64,000 bases of DNA from the NCBI GenBank assembly GCA_004764695.1, contig SMSO01000033.1:2371001-2435000 (forward strand), read 5' to 3'. Below the pieces are notes generated by a model. That model made no database searches. It was given only the letters and a program-made list of their open reading frames with translations, and was not told where the DNA came from. The DNA comes from Schizochytrium sp. TIO01 (Eukaryota > Sar > Bigyra > Thraustochytrida > Thraustochytriidae). Made by a program: the position numbers and the translations under genes. Below, in pieces: positions 8,692 to 18,727 of this stretch. The stretch's first letter is position 1. Every line of letters begins with the position of its first letter.

Positions 8692-11600
8692 ATGCAGGAA
8701 AAGGCGCCCAAAGATGGCGCTCTTCACGTCGCTGTGATCGGCACGGGCATTGCTGGCCTGTCGACCGCTCTCGCATTGGCGCAGCAAGGATGTAAGGTCA
8801 GTGTCTTTGAGAAAGAAGATCGCCTTGGTGGCCACTCCTTCACCTACCCTGGCGAAGGCGACCGCCCCCCCGTGGATCTTGGATTCCAGGTCATGAACAA
8901 TACAACCTACCCGTATCTGACGACCCTGTTTGACTCCCTTGGCGTCATCACAGAACCCTCAGATATGTCGTTTGCCTTCAGCGTGGATGATGGACGTGTC
9001 GAGTGGAGCTCTGACGTTCTCTTCGCCCAGTCTCAAAATGCACGCGACCCAGGCTTTCTGTACATGATTCGCGAAATCTTTCGCTTTGCAGGCTCCACAG
9101 AAGTTCTCGACGAGACCAAGAGCGACGAGTTTGAGAGCATGACTCTTGGCGAGTACCTAGATATGCGTGGCTACAGCCAGCGATTCCGCTCGGACTACCT
9201 CTTGCCCACCACAGCCGCTATTTGGAGCGTCCCAAACCAAAAGATGGAGCAGTACCCGATTAAGCCTCTGGTGGCTTTCATGGCGAATCACCACCTGCTC
9301 TCACCTCTTGGAGAGCGTCCGCGCTGGCGCGTGGTCGCTGATCGCAGCAAAACCTATGTCGATGTGATCGCCAAAGAACTTGAGCAGCTTGGAGCGAGCA
9401 TTCGCCTCAACTCCCCCGTCAAATCTGTTCGCTATTCCACGACGGAGAACGCATCCAAATCAAAGTCCGTCAAGGTTACCTATACGAACGGATCTGCCGA
9501 GCAGAACACTTCCGAGGAGACTTTTGACCACGTTGTACTGGCAACCCACTCTGATCTTTCCACTGCCATGCTCGGCGAGGACAACGCCGAAGCTAAAGAC
9601 CGTGAACAAGTCTCGAAGATTCGATACCAGCCCAACCGCGTAATTTTGCATTCAGACGCTTCGCAAATGCCACGTGAACGCTCTGCTTGGGCTTCATGGA
9701 ACGTTCTCGATAAACGTGCCAATGTAGATGACGATCCATCCGCTCGCGATATTTGTGTCACCTACTGGCTCAATCATTTGCAAAACTTGCCAGAGTCTGC
9801 TCCCCTTCTCTTGTGCACCCTGAATCCCATAGCAGAGCCCGAGGCATCTAGTGTCATCTACGAAACTGTTCTAGACCACCCCATCTTTGATACAGATGCC
9901 ATGCAAGCTCAGCGCGAAATCAACAAGACACAAGCCAAGGACACGCCGGCGACTCGCTCCATCTGGTTTGCTGGAGCTTGGCTTGGATCCGGCTTCCATG
10001 AAGATGGAATTCGATCTGCGTTAGCAGTGTGTAAGTCTCTGACTGGAGACGTGCCTCTGTGGGCCCAGCAAGCTGGTGCTCCGGAACACCCCGGGTTAAA
10101 GATTATTCGTGGCCCTTCCCCGGACAAGACCATTATGCAGCGCTTTGGTCTTCAAATCTTTCAGTCGGTTGCCAAACGTGGTCTGCAGAAGGGTTACATG
10201 CAACTTATGCTCCCAGATGGCAATGATGCCACCTTTGGTCGGTCATCTTACGAGGATGCCAAGGCGCGTGGAGAACCTGCTGTCCGCATGCGCATTCTTG
10301 ACCTCGGCATGATGTTCAAGTGCATCGCCGAATCAGATATCGGTCTTGGTGAGGCCTACATTAACCGCATGTTTGATGTTGACGACCTTCCAGCACTTTT
10401 TGATCTTCTGATCGTCAACAACGAGACACTCCGTGAGACATTGAACCCGCTCGGCCTCTCTGCTAACTCAGGCCTCGCCTCTTTTGTGGGAGCAATCTCT
10501 TATTGCATAGGCAACGTGATTGAAAACATCCGCCACCTTGGTAATGATAACACGGTTACTGGCTCCCGTCGTAACATTGAGTCCCACTACGATGCTGGTA
10601 ATGACATGTACAAGCTATTTTTGGATAAGTCTCTAACGTACTCTTGTGGTCTTCACCGTCGTGAGTACGGTGCTGAGAATGCAAAACCAGGTGAAATCCT
10701 TGATTTGCACGAGGCTCAGCTGGCCAAACTTGATAGTATTATCAAGAAAGCACAGCTCAAGCCTAGCGACCATGTGCTTGAAATTGGTTGTGGCTGGGGA
10801 TCCTTTGCTATTCGTGCAGCTAGTACAGTTGGCTGTAAAGTAACCGGCATCACAATCTCAACGGAGCAGTTGGCCGAAGCCCGGGAGCGTGTTCGTGAAG
10901 CTGGTCTTGAGGACAAGGTCAACCTCATCATCTTTGATTACAGGAAAATGGGTATCCCCAAGCGTAGGGCTGGCAAAGGCGACGCTCTCGAGTATGAGCG
11001 CGACCTTGCCCCAGGCCACTTTGACAAAATTGTTTCAATTGAGATGCTCGAAGCAGTTGGACACGACCACCTCCCGGAGTACTTTGAAACCGTCGACCGT
11101 ATGCTCAAGCCCGGAGGTATTGCTGTAATTCAGGTCATCTCACTCAAGGACGAACGCTATGAAGAGTATCGCCGTACGTCTGATTTCATTCGTCGCTTCA
11201 TCTTCCCTGGAGGTCACCTTCCTTGTCATGCAGCGGTCAAGTGGGCTTCTGACCCTACAAGTCTCGTGATGGACCAGGTGGATGATATTGGTCCAGACTA
11301 TGCTGTGACCCTGCGGATGTGGCGAGAAAACTTCATTAAAAAGCATGATGAGATTCGCGCTCTCGGGTACCCAGAGACCTTTTTCCGCTGCTTCGATATG
11401 TACTTTGCATACTGCGAGGCTGGCTTCCAGCAGAATTATATTCATAACTACCACTTGGTGTTCAAAAAAGATGAAACTCTCAAAAAGCAAGAGCGCGATG
11501 AGAAGGAAAAGACTCAGCTCCAAGCGCTTTACAACCGCACGTTGGTACCTGCAGTCTTTTTTTCAATGAGCCTCATTGGTTGCCTTTCGTTGACTCTCAA

Positions 11601-13817
11601 CCCGACGATACGTCAGGTTGTCAGCATTTGCTGCAGTGCTGGGCTTTTCACCTCCATTTGCGCGTACTTTTTGCCTCAAATGGACCCGGCTATGGACACA
11701 TCTTCGCGTCGCGCGAATCATTACATTCGCTTGGTGTTTGTACGTTTCTTAATCTCAGCCGCAATGTGTGCCATCGTCCTTGGCTTGATCGCCTTTCATG
11801 AAGTTCTTTACACCACACGTGTGGCTCGCGCTGGCCTATGGACTACCTCATCTGGTTTGGGGGGCAGCAATAGCAATGTTGTCGCCAGCGAAGCCGATGA
11901 CTCCACATTCAACTTGTCGACGGATGCTCCGCAATCCATCTACTTTTGTGAATGGGGAAGTGACGAGACTCTTTGCCAGACCCAGGGAGGTACTAGTGCA
12001 TCGAGTATGATCTATGTACATAGCCCTATGCACTTTGTGGTGGGATGTCTTGCATTCGCATCTGTATCCCGCCTCTTGCTGGAACGTAACCTGATGAACA
12101 TGCTCCATGCACTCGCTCTCCTTGTGCTCAATGTGCTTTCTCATTCTTCGGACACCAAAACATCAACTACTGCTCTGGGCCTTGCCATTGTCCATGGTGC
12201 CAGTGAACTTCACGCTGCGATTAGCGCAGCTCGAACCTTGCTTAGTTTGAAGGGCTTTTCCTGGAGTGACAACCTTTACCACCACATGTGGACCATTGAC
12301 ATCTCCAGCCTTCTCATTATTCGTTGGATCCCCGTTCCTGTACTTCTCTCCCCTGTCATTCTTCGTTCGCCGTGGCCAGTTTTCATTTCAATCTGTCTCA
12401 TTGCGATTCGTGAATGCTCTGTTCTCCTTGACACGCTCCTTGCCTTAAAAGAAGACTACGAGAACCGTCTTAATGCCGAGGACCTGCTCAGCCAGGCCCG
12501 CAACCGTGGTGAGATTGTGAACAACATGGTCGGTTCTCACGAATCTCAGCAGACAACTGCTGCACGTACGTAAACAGAACAGAATTTGCGAGCGCTAGAG
12601 AAAAGTCGACATTTTACCTGAAGCATATACAAAGTGTCACTTTGCCTCTAGTAAATCGCTACAAATACATGCACAACTCTAACTAACATTGCTTTATGCG
12701 ATCTTTTTTCTTTTGTGAAATTTCACCGATCCTCGTCCCATGCCCCCCCCCTTCCCCCCGCCATTCTTTGGATCTTCCTTCTCCGTTTTCATCTTTAACT
12801 TCCTCAGATGGATCAGCAATTTATCACGGTACGGTGTATCACCAGCGCAACAAAGTTGAGGGTGCATCAAATGCGCGGCATGTGTTTAAGTACAATGTTT
12901 GGATGTCACTTGTTGATCTAGCAGAGGTCAAGCACGGCAAGGCTTTCCAAAATTCAATGTTTGTTAGCGCGAACAAGCCGAATTTTTTCTGCTGGTACCG
13001 TAAGGATCACTTCATTGGCCCTGCTGGGCCAGAACAGCCCCTCGATGAATGCATTCGTGACCTTGTTCTCGAGCAGACTGGCCGCAAACTGTCCACTGAA
13101 GGTAATGTTTTGCTTTTGACCAACATTCGCTGCTTTGGATTTGCATTTAACCCAGTGTCTGTCTTTTACTGCGTCGATCCCTCCCACACGCGTCTTGAAG
13201 CTGTCGTTCTTGAGGTTTCCAATACTCCATGGCTCCAAAAACGAATGTATGTAATTCCATTTGACCATGCCGATGAAGATGGTAAATGGCGCTCGAAGTG
13301 GCGGAAGGACTTTCATGTCAGTCCATTCTTTGACGTATTTTACAATTATGAGTGGTCCCTAGATATGCCAGGAGATACTATTTCTGTCCGTGCTGTGAGT
13401 ACGCGTCGCGATCCAGATACAGATGGTGCAGAAGAGGCCCCAGCACGTAAGGGTGAGCCATGGAACCAAAAGCTCGGGACTGCTCCTACACAGATACTAA
13501 GTGACGAAGAACGAAATCAACCAGATGGTCCTCGCACATTTATTGCCGGTGTTAATCTCAAACGCTCCTCTGCAGATGAGCAATGGCGCCAACTTCTAAC
13601 CCAGCCTCTTCTGACTATCTCAATCGTCTTGTACATTCATATCCACGCTGTGATCGTAACTTTCCGTAAAGGCTGTGAGCAAAAGCTCACTCCAGTTAAC
13701 GCCCCAGCTGTTGGTCTTGTGGATGCTCTGCGGCACTTATCTTTATTTGCTGTAGCAGGTGTAGCGGGCATCTGGAGCACAATTGTTTCACCTTTTACAG
13801 GCGTAAAGACTAAGTAA
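8692..13817 (+). CDS. multidomain FAD-oxidase / CFAS methyltransferase / membrane / DUF1365 fusion
   Basis: This is predicted as a two-exon gene, 8692-12565 joined to 12808-13817, giving 1627 residues. The first ATG (8692) precedes an FAD/NAD amine-oxidase-like domain, residues about 10-450. It has dinucleotide-binding GTGIAG at 17-22 and a C-terminal FAD segment ending in GFHEDG, as in COG2907. Residues about 475-925 are a complete cyclopropane-fatty-acid-synthase domain with SAM motif LEIGCGWGSFAIRAA near 696. Residues about 950-1250 contain around eight hydrophobic helices. The DUF1365 domain (residues about 1292-1590) follows the intron. Family knowledge: CFAS adds a methyl or methylene to acyl double bonds of membrane lipids, and FAD oxidase, DUF1365 and CFAS genes are neighbours in many bacteria. 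Inference: a membrane-bound multifunctional enzyme making cyclopropane, methyl-branched or furan-type fatty acids. The open frame extends upstream to a TTG at 8638, which is not preferred. An alternative is two separate genes, stopping at 12573 and restarting at 12696. Confidence 0.85.
12566..12807 (+). other. predicted phase-1 intron joining CFAS and DUF1365 exons
   Basis: The donor is C|GTACGTAAAC at 12566, just before the TAA that would end the CFAS frame at 12571. The acceptor is CTTCCTCAG|AT, ending at 12807, after a C/T-rich tract around 12735-12804. The upstream exon leaves one base of a codon and the downstream exon supplies two, so the frame is kept. The 242-base segment is pyrimidine-rich, and its translation in the downstream frame is Pro/Ser-rich low complexity, unlike the conserved sequence that starts right after the acceptor. 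A second in-phase AG at 12816 is possible. Confidence 0.72.
12808..13817 (+). CDS. DUF1365 module (second exon of the fusion)
   Basis: This region of about 336 residues matches the DUF1365 (COG3496) family. The domain opens right after the acceptor with IYHGTVYHQR. It carries the family signatures FNPVSVFYC and HVSPFFDVFYNYEW, and ends with hydrophobic helices near residues 1560-1625 of the fusion. The biochemical role of DUF1365 is not settled; its family is known mainly for its linkage to FAD oxidase and CFAS genes in bacteria. If not spliced to the upstream exon, translation would have to start at ATG 12696 and include an atypical Pro/Ser-rich leader. That is less likely than splicing. Confidence 0.85.
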
Positions 13818-14343
13818 GCAGATATCTAGCTCTTTAAAGTCTTTCTCACTTCATCCTAAAAATTCATCTTGGAACTCAAGTAAACATAATATTAAAATTC
13901 TGTATATTGCTTACGTCTGATTTCACGACACTTGCTATGGCGCATCGGAAAAGCTAATCTGCATGTAATTGTTTGCCTCAGAAAGCTAGCAGCTCGGATG
14001 TTAGATTTTAAAGGAATATCGACACCGCAGACTCCAAGTTTTTTTGGTGCTTTTTAGAGGAATGTATATCTTTCCAACCTATTTTCTGCTTACTTATTTT
14101 CACTACTGTCTATTAGTTGAACTTCAAATTAAGAAAAAAATGGTTCCAGTTTTCCTGAATTGCGTTGTATGAAATTACCTCCAGTACAGAGATTTGGTGA
14201 TGATAAACCTACTTGTACCGGCGTGTTGACTATTTTGCACTTGTGTTTAACGTGAAATATCAATACCGAAACGTCTCAAACAAAATATTTATCAATTTCT
14301 TTTCGTAACAGTGATTTTCAAGACAACTTCCTGACTAGCGCAC
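13818..14343. other. convergent intergenic gap
   Basis: This AT-rich spacer lies between the 3' ends of the fusion gene and the coiled-coil gene. No open frame, repeat or RNA gene is seen. Confidence 0.7.
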
Positions 14344-14754
14344 TCAGATCTCATCTAGGGAAGGGCCTCGCTGGACAGTAGAAGGTTGCGCAGGTTTTGC
14401 ATCATGGTATGCACTATCGAAGTGACCACCATCATCATCATGTGAAGGCGAAAGCAGAGGCTCCTTCGTTTCACCTGGGTTCGCTGCACCAAGCTCATCA
14501 ATCTCATTTTGCTTGTTCTGGATGTTCGCAATAACCTCATCAATCTTTACCTTATAGCTCGCGTAGATAGCTTCACGCTTCATCTCGTCCTCCCACATCG
14601 CAAAGACCTCAACACCAAATTCATGTTTAAGCTTTGTCTGTTTACGACGCAAAAGTTCGATCTCAGCCTTGAGTTTAGCACGCTGGGCGGCCTTCTTGGA
14701 TGCCTCCTTGGCGTTGACCAAATTGGTCTTTGTGCGAGCCCAGAAATCCGACAT
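14344..14754 (-). CDS. small coiled-coil protein
   Basis: This ORF has 136 residues from the first ATG (14754); the open frame reaches a TTG three codons earlier. Residues about 15-90 are Lys/Glu/Ala/Leu-rich with heptad-like spacing and form a predicted coiled coil. The C-terminal 45 residues are acidic and polar, with an Asp/His cluster (HDDDGG), and look disordered. No signal peptide, membrane segment or catalytic motif is visible. No family was recognised with confidence. The protein-like composition and the clean ATG start support a real gene; the product may be a small cytoskeletal or membrane-trafficking accessory protein, but that is a guess. Confidence 0.65.
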   Translation of the reverse strand: MSDFWARTKTNLVNAKEASKKAAQRAKLKAEIELLRRKQTKLKHEFGVEVFAMWEDEMKREAIYASYKVKIDEVIANIQNKQNEIDELGAANPGETKEPLLSPSHDDDGGHFDSAYHDAKPAQPSTVQRGPSLDEI

Positions 14755-15694
14755 AATTCTCAATGTATTTACTTTATATGTAAAGCTTAAACTGTAAAAA
14801 GTCCCGAATCAAATCAAAACCAATCTTGAGCAATACGACGTTTGTGTACGCGCCAAGTTCAATTTTCGTAGAGCATCAGTCAGTACTACAAAATCCTCCT
14901 CTCCAATTGCCGCTTTCCCTGATAAATATCCATCGCTCTCTCGGATGTCAGCTCCACAATTCCATTTTGAAGCTGACAGACGAGGTCATCTTCAGCAACC
15001 CGCGCCAGAGCTGACCACAAGTTCGAGCCCAGCTTACCTCTCCGCGAACGAACCACACCTACGTAATTATCAACTCCGCAAAGCTGTTTTGATGCAGAAG
15101 CAACAATAATCCAGGATCCTGGGAAAGTTATCTCGGATCAGGCTTTGCTCTGTGAATCGTAGGGCATATATAGATACTACTAAACCCTTACAGACTAGAG
15201 TAATATCGTGCACGATAACAATATTTAAAGTGTATCAGATGACATTTGAGCGAGCGAAAGTCGCCCAGTGGCAAGCGAACACACTTATAAGGCGCAGTAG
15301 AAGTTCTCAATGATCTCGAAAGAAAGACACTCTTGAGCAGGCTGGAGCCCAAGCTGGCGGCAGACCCTGAATACTTAAGTGTCATCCGCCAAAGCTTGCG
15401 GATCATTGAGTTGTAACTGCCTGCCGAGGTTGAGTTCCAGGTGAACTTTGCCCGGTGCTTAAGGCCGTAGACTACTGTTTCTTGCAGGGTCTAGAAGAGT
15501 TGCCGTTAGTACTGAGGGAATTGCGGTTCGAGAAGATTTGCTCAAAGTGAGCTAGAACCACGTCAGCGTATAAATAAAGGCCTGCACAAATACTTGCAAA
15601 CGAATAAATCGAAACCTCAAGAAAAAGCTCTTGCGTTTAGATAAAATTTGGGTACTGGTTTAGGCTGATTGAATAATTTTCGTGCAGTGGAAAT
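14755..15694. other. divergent promoter region, no gene seen
   Basis: This 0.94-kb region lies between the divergent coiled-coil and TPR-TMEM33 genes, so both promoters should be here. The last 30 bases before the TPR-TMEM33 ATG contain TTTTCGTGCAG, which could be the 3' end of a 5'-UTR intron; the donor cannot be placed. No RNA gene is seen. Confidence 0.5.
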
Positions 15695-16840
15695 ATGGTC
15701 AGCGCAGAGGCAGAACGCGAGAAGGAGCGTGGCAACAATTTGCTTAAGGATGGCAAGTTGGATGATGCCATTGATGCGTACAGCAAGGCCATTGAAATTG
15801 ATGGCTCAAACCACATCTACTACTCCAACCGATCCCACGCATATGCCAAGACAGAAAATTTCCCAAGCGCTTTGGCTGATGCCAACCGCTGTGTGGAATT
15901 GAAACCGGACTGGGCAAAGGGATACAACCGTCTGTCCGCAGCGTTTAGGGGTCTTGGAGACCAAGCGAAGGCAGATGATGCTATGAAAAAGTTTCGAGAC
16001 CTTGGCGGTGCCCCGGTTGCTGCATCTGGCACCTCCTCATCGGGGGGCTCTGCGGCGTCTGCTCAGCTTCCGGATGTTTTGTCTAAAATGCAACTTGGTC
16101 TCCGCGTGTTCCTTGTGCTTAATTTCATGCTCTACGCGTTTCCTTTGACTTCATCTTCGGGCGCTTTCCAGCGAACCCTCTTCGCTGCGTTTGGAACATA
16201 CCTGATTCACATTTACCGTGTTCACGGCAAACCCGAACGAACACGCGAGTACGCGCAGCGCTTGGCGTTGGACTACCGCTCGCACTACGCGATGTCGGCA
16301 CTCTTGTTTGCTTTTGCTGGCTCCCCTCGTATGATCGTACTCCTTCCGCACCTGCTTAGTGAGATTGGCTACGTCGCCGATTACATTTTGACAGCGCAGC
16401 CCCAGATTGCCGCTAAGATCTCCCCTACAATGAACTCGATGGTCCTCCCTAAGTTTACGCAGACCACTCCGGATCAGTGGGCACAGATGGACCTGCGTAC
16501 TAAGTGGCAGCGCTACAACCAGGTCTCTATGCAGTACTCTTCTGGCTTAGAAGTTGCCATTGGTATTTCTCTCATTTTTGAGATGCTTCTGCCCACGCGT
16601 AACTTTTTGGCTCTCTTCGCATACTGGCACTTCTTGCGCGTGCGTTACATGTGCTCGGAAAATGTAAAGCTTGTATTTCGCAACTTTGACACACAAATTA
16701 TGAGCTACGCTTCTCGCAACGCCACTGCTATGAACCTTTACCAGAAGGTCCGTGATTTTGCCAGTGCCATGGTACAGCCCAACCAACAGCCGCAGGGGGG
16801 CGGCATGTCTGGTCTTATGTCCCGTTGCACGATCTCCTAA
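15695..16840 (+). CDS. TPR domain fused to TMEM33/Pom33-like membrane protein
   Basis: This is a complete 381-residue ORF. Residues 1-110 form three TPR motifs resembling the chaperone-binding TPRs of Hop/STI1 and SGT. The EEVD-binding carboxylate-clamp positions are largely kept: RGNN, YSNRS and KGYNR give Asn, Asn, Lys and Arg, with Arg in place of the first clamp Lys. A Ser/Gly/Ala linker (about 110-130) leads into a hydrophobic multi-helix region. Its end, FLRVRYMCSENVKLVF, resembles the C-terminus of TMEM33/Kr-h2/Pom33 proteins, which sit in the ER and nuclear envelope and bind reticulons or nuclear pores. Inference: an ER or nuclear-envelope protein that recruits Hsp70 or Hsp90. The fusion of the two modules is unusual as far as I know. 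Confidence 0.82.
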   Translation: MVSAEAEREKERGNNLLKDGKLDDAIDAYSKAIEIDGSNHIYYSNRSHAYAKTENFPSALADANRCVELKPDWAKGYNRLSAAFRGLGDQAKADDAMKKFRDLGGAPVAASGTSSSGGSAASAQLPDVLSKMQLGLRVFLVLNFMLYAFPLTSSSGAFQRTLFAAFGTYLIHIYRVHGKPERTREYAQRLALDYRSHYAMSALLFAFAGSPRMIVLLPHLLSEIGYVADYILTAQPQIAAKISPTMNSMVLPKFTQTTPDQWAQMDLRTKWQRYNQVSMQYSSGLEVAIGISLIFEMLLPTRNFLALFAYWHFLRVRYMCSENVKLVFRNFDTQIMSYASRNATAMNLYQKVRDFASAMVQPNQQPQGGGMSGLMSRCTIS

Positions 16841-18727
16841 GCATTTATAAATAAGTAAACATCGTACCACGTATATTACCCTGAAACCTTTGTCAGACTC
16901 ATAATTTGAGATAAAATGGCGAAAATTTAAGAAAGTGGTAGTTTGACTTTTCAATTCATTAGATTTGGCTGTGTTAAGCTCATTGCTTGAGGCGTGCGCC
17001 CCATTCGGGTAGTTGGCCCACCAAAGCTCAAGAAAGTTTCATTACAGCTTTCTCCTGCCGCATACTGATGCACATTCTCTAATGCGTGAATGTAGCACCA
17101 CAAGCTTCTAACTACCTACTATAAAATGCCCATTTTTTTTACCCACGATGAATTTCATATTTTAAGTTTACTTTAAAAAACTAGCATAATAACAGAGCAA
17201 TAGAGAATACGAATCTTAGTTTCCCTGCATGATTGTAACTAGAACACACGACCATTATCTTGCCTTCAAATCCACTACAGCTTTCTTTGAAATCCATGGC
17301 GATCTAAGAAGACTGGTAACCAATTTCTGCTACCTTAAAACTTATTATGTGTGTCAACAGGAAGATCGTGCGTTCTTGTCGTTGTGTGCAGCATCAAAAT
17401 TAGAGTCTACGTTGAATCCTAGAGAACGGACAACCAAGACGTTAGAAGGTGCGTATACACCCACATCTGAAATAAACTCGGACTCAACTACGCTCATTTA
17501 GCGAGGTATCTACTTGCCTTCCATGGCCCCAGCAGAGACAAGCAAATAGCTCATGCATTGCTTCAAAAAGTAGCTGATCCATGTTTTAGGCAATCTCAAA
17601 GCTCGACAGAACCGTTGTACATACCCTTTTAAAAATAATCCCACACTAACAGTTAGCTCTTTGAGGCTTCACGATCAGCCAGAGAAATAATTTACATTAT
17701 CTTTTAGGTAGCGACAACAGGATGGGAGCTGACTTGCATTCGCAGATCTCGCTCCCGCCCTTACATTGGAAATTCTGTGCCGGGGTACACAAAGTGATTT
17801 GTTTAGTGTACTATAGCAAGTTTGGATGTGCAATAGCCGGATTTTGCATTAGGTCGTTCATAGAAAGAAGCCTTGTAGAGAGGGGGAAAAAAAATGGAGT
17901 AGAAGTTTTTACCCAAAGGTTCCAGGAACGTTCCTTTATAGATGCGTTGAAAGAGCGTTGCCATGGCCCTGAGTCCATCATCCAGCACGTGAAGACCAGG
18001 GGAAACGAGTAGCGATCATAGCAACAAAAGAGTTCAAAATTTGAAATAAAGCTGGAGATGGAGCCTTTGTGATCTAAGCTGGCACTCCATGAGATGCGTT
18101 TTCCGGCTCAGAGGGCAGGCCCTAGGAATTCAATTTTCAACTAATTCTAGGTTTGACCTGAAGTGTAATATGCAAAATGTTGCCCATATTCCTGCAAACG
18201 AGCTCGTTGATGCCGACATATTTGTAAACTGAGCAGCGCTTCTCACCTGAATAAACCCAGCTTCTTGCTGAAAATAAAGAAAAACAGAGCGAGACGAACC
18301 CTTAGAATAAAAGTATGTGCCGCAAAGAAGAGTCTGTCTCAAAAGTTAAAAGAATCTGTACCAGTGTGAAAGGTTGCTTTCGGTAGTACACTCCCTACTT
18401 GGAATTAAAGTTTCTTCATTCACATTCCCGAGTGCTCCTGTATCGAGAAGAGTACTCAAAATAGATACTTGGGGTAGAATTTAATAAAGAGAACAAAAAG
18501 AGAGTAGTTGAAAGTTGATTGATTGTCAGACAAAAATTATTGCAGAGTCTTTCTTGCACCTGCGCGCTGGGTTTCTGGTGAACGCGTGCGAGGGTCCTGG
18601 GCGTCAAGGCGTGCAGAGCACCCGACTGCTCAACTGGACAAAACATTGATCAGGCGCGCAGCTCGCAGCGTACATAAGCTGCCGCAATTAAGCTCGTACG
18701 TGTCAGTGTTGCAAGAAGCTCAACAAG
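16841..18727. other. intergenic, no supported gene
   Basis: This is 1.9 kb of AT-rich DNA between two plus-strand genes. Short open frames near 17229-17501 and 17722-18012 lack homology, a good start context or domain features. The promoter of the CNB-RGS gene should lie in the last few hundred bases. Confidence 0.6.

Noticed and set aside
12696-12807. Independent N-terminus for a separate DUF1365 gene
   Set aside because: The translation is Pro/Ser-rich and pyrimidine-coded, like an intron tail, and conserved sequence starts exactly after a splice-acceptor match.
8692-13817. Bacterial contamination explaining the oxidase/CFAS/DUF1365 cluster
   Set aside because: The modules are in one frame with a spliceosomal-type intron and extra membrane helices, and flanking genes are plainly eukaryotic.
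15000-15040. B-box-like GTTCGAGCCC
   Set aside because: No five-base T-stem and no cloverleaf can be drawn around it.
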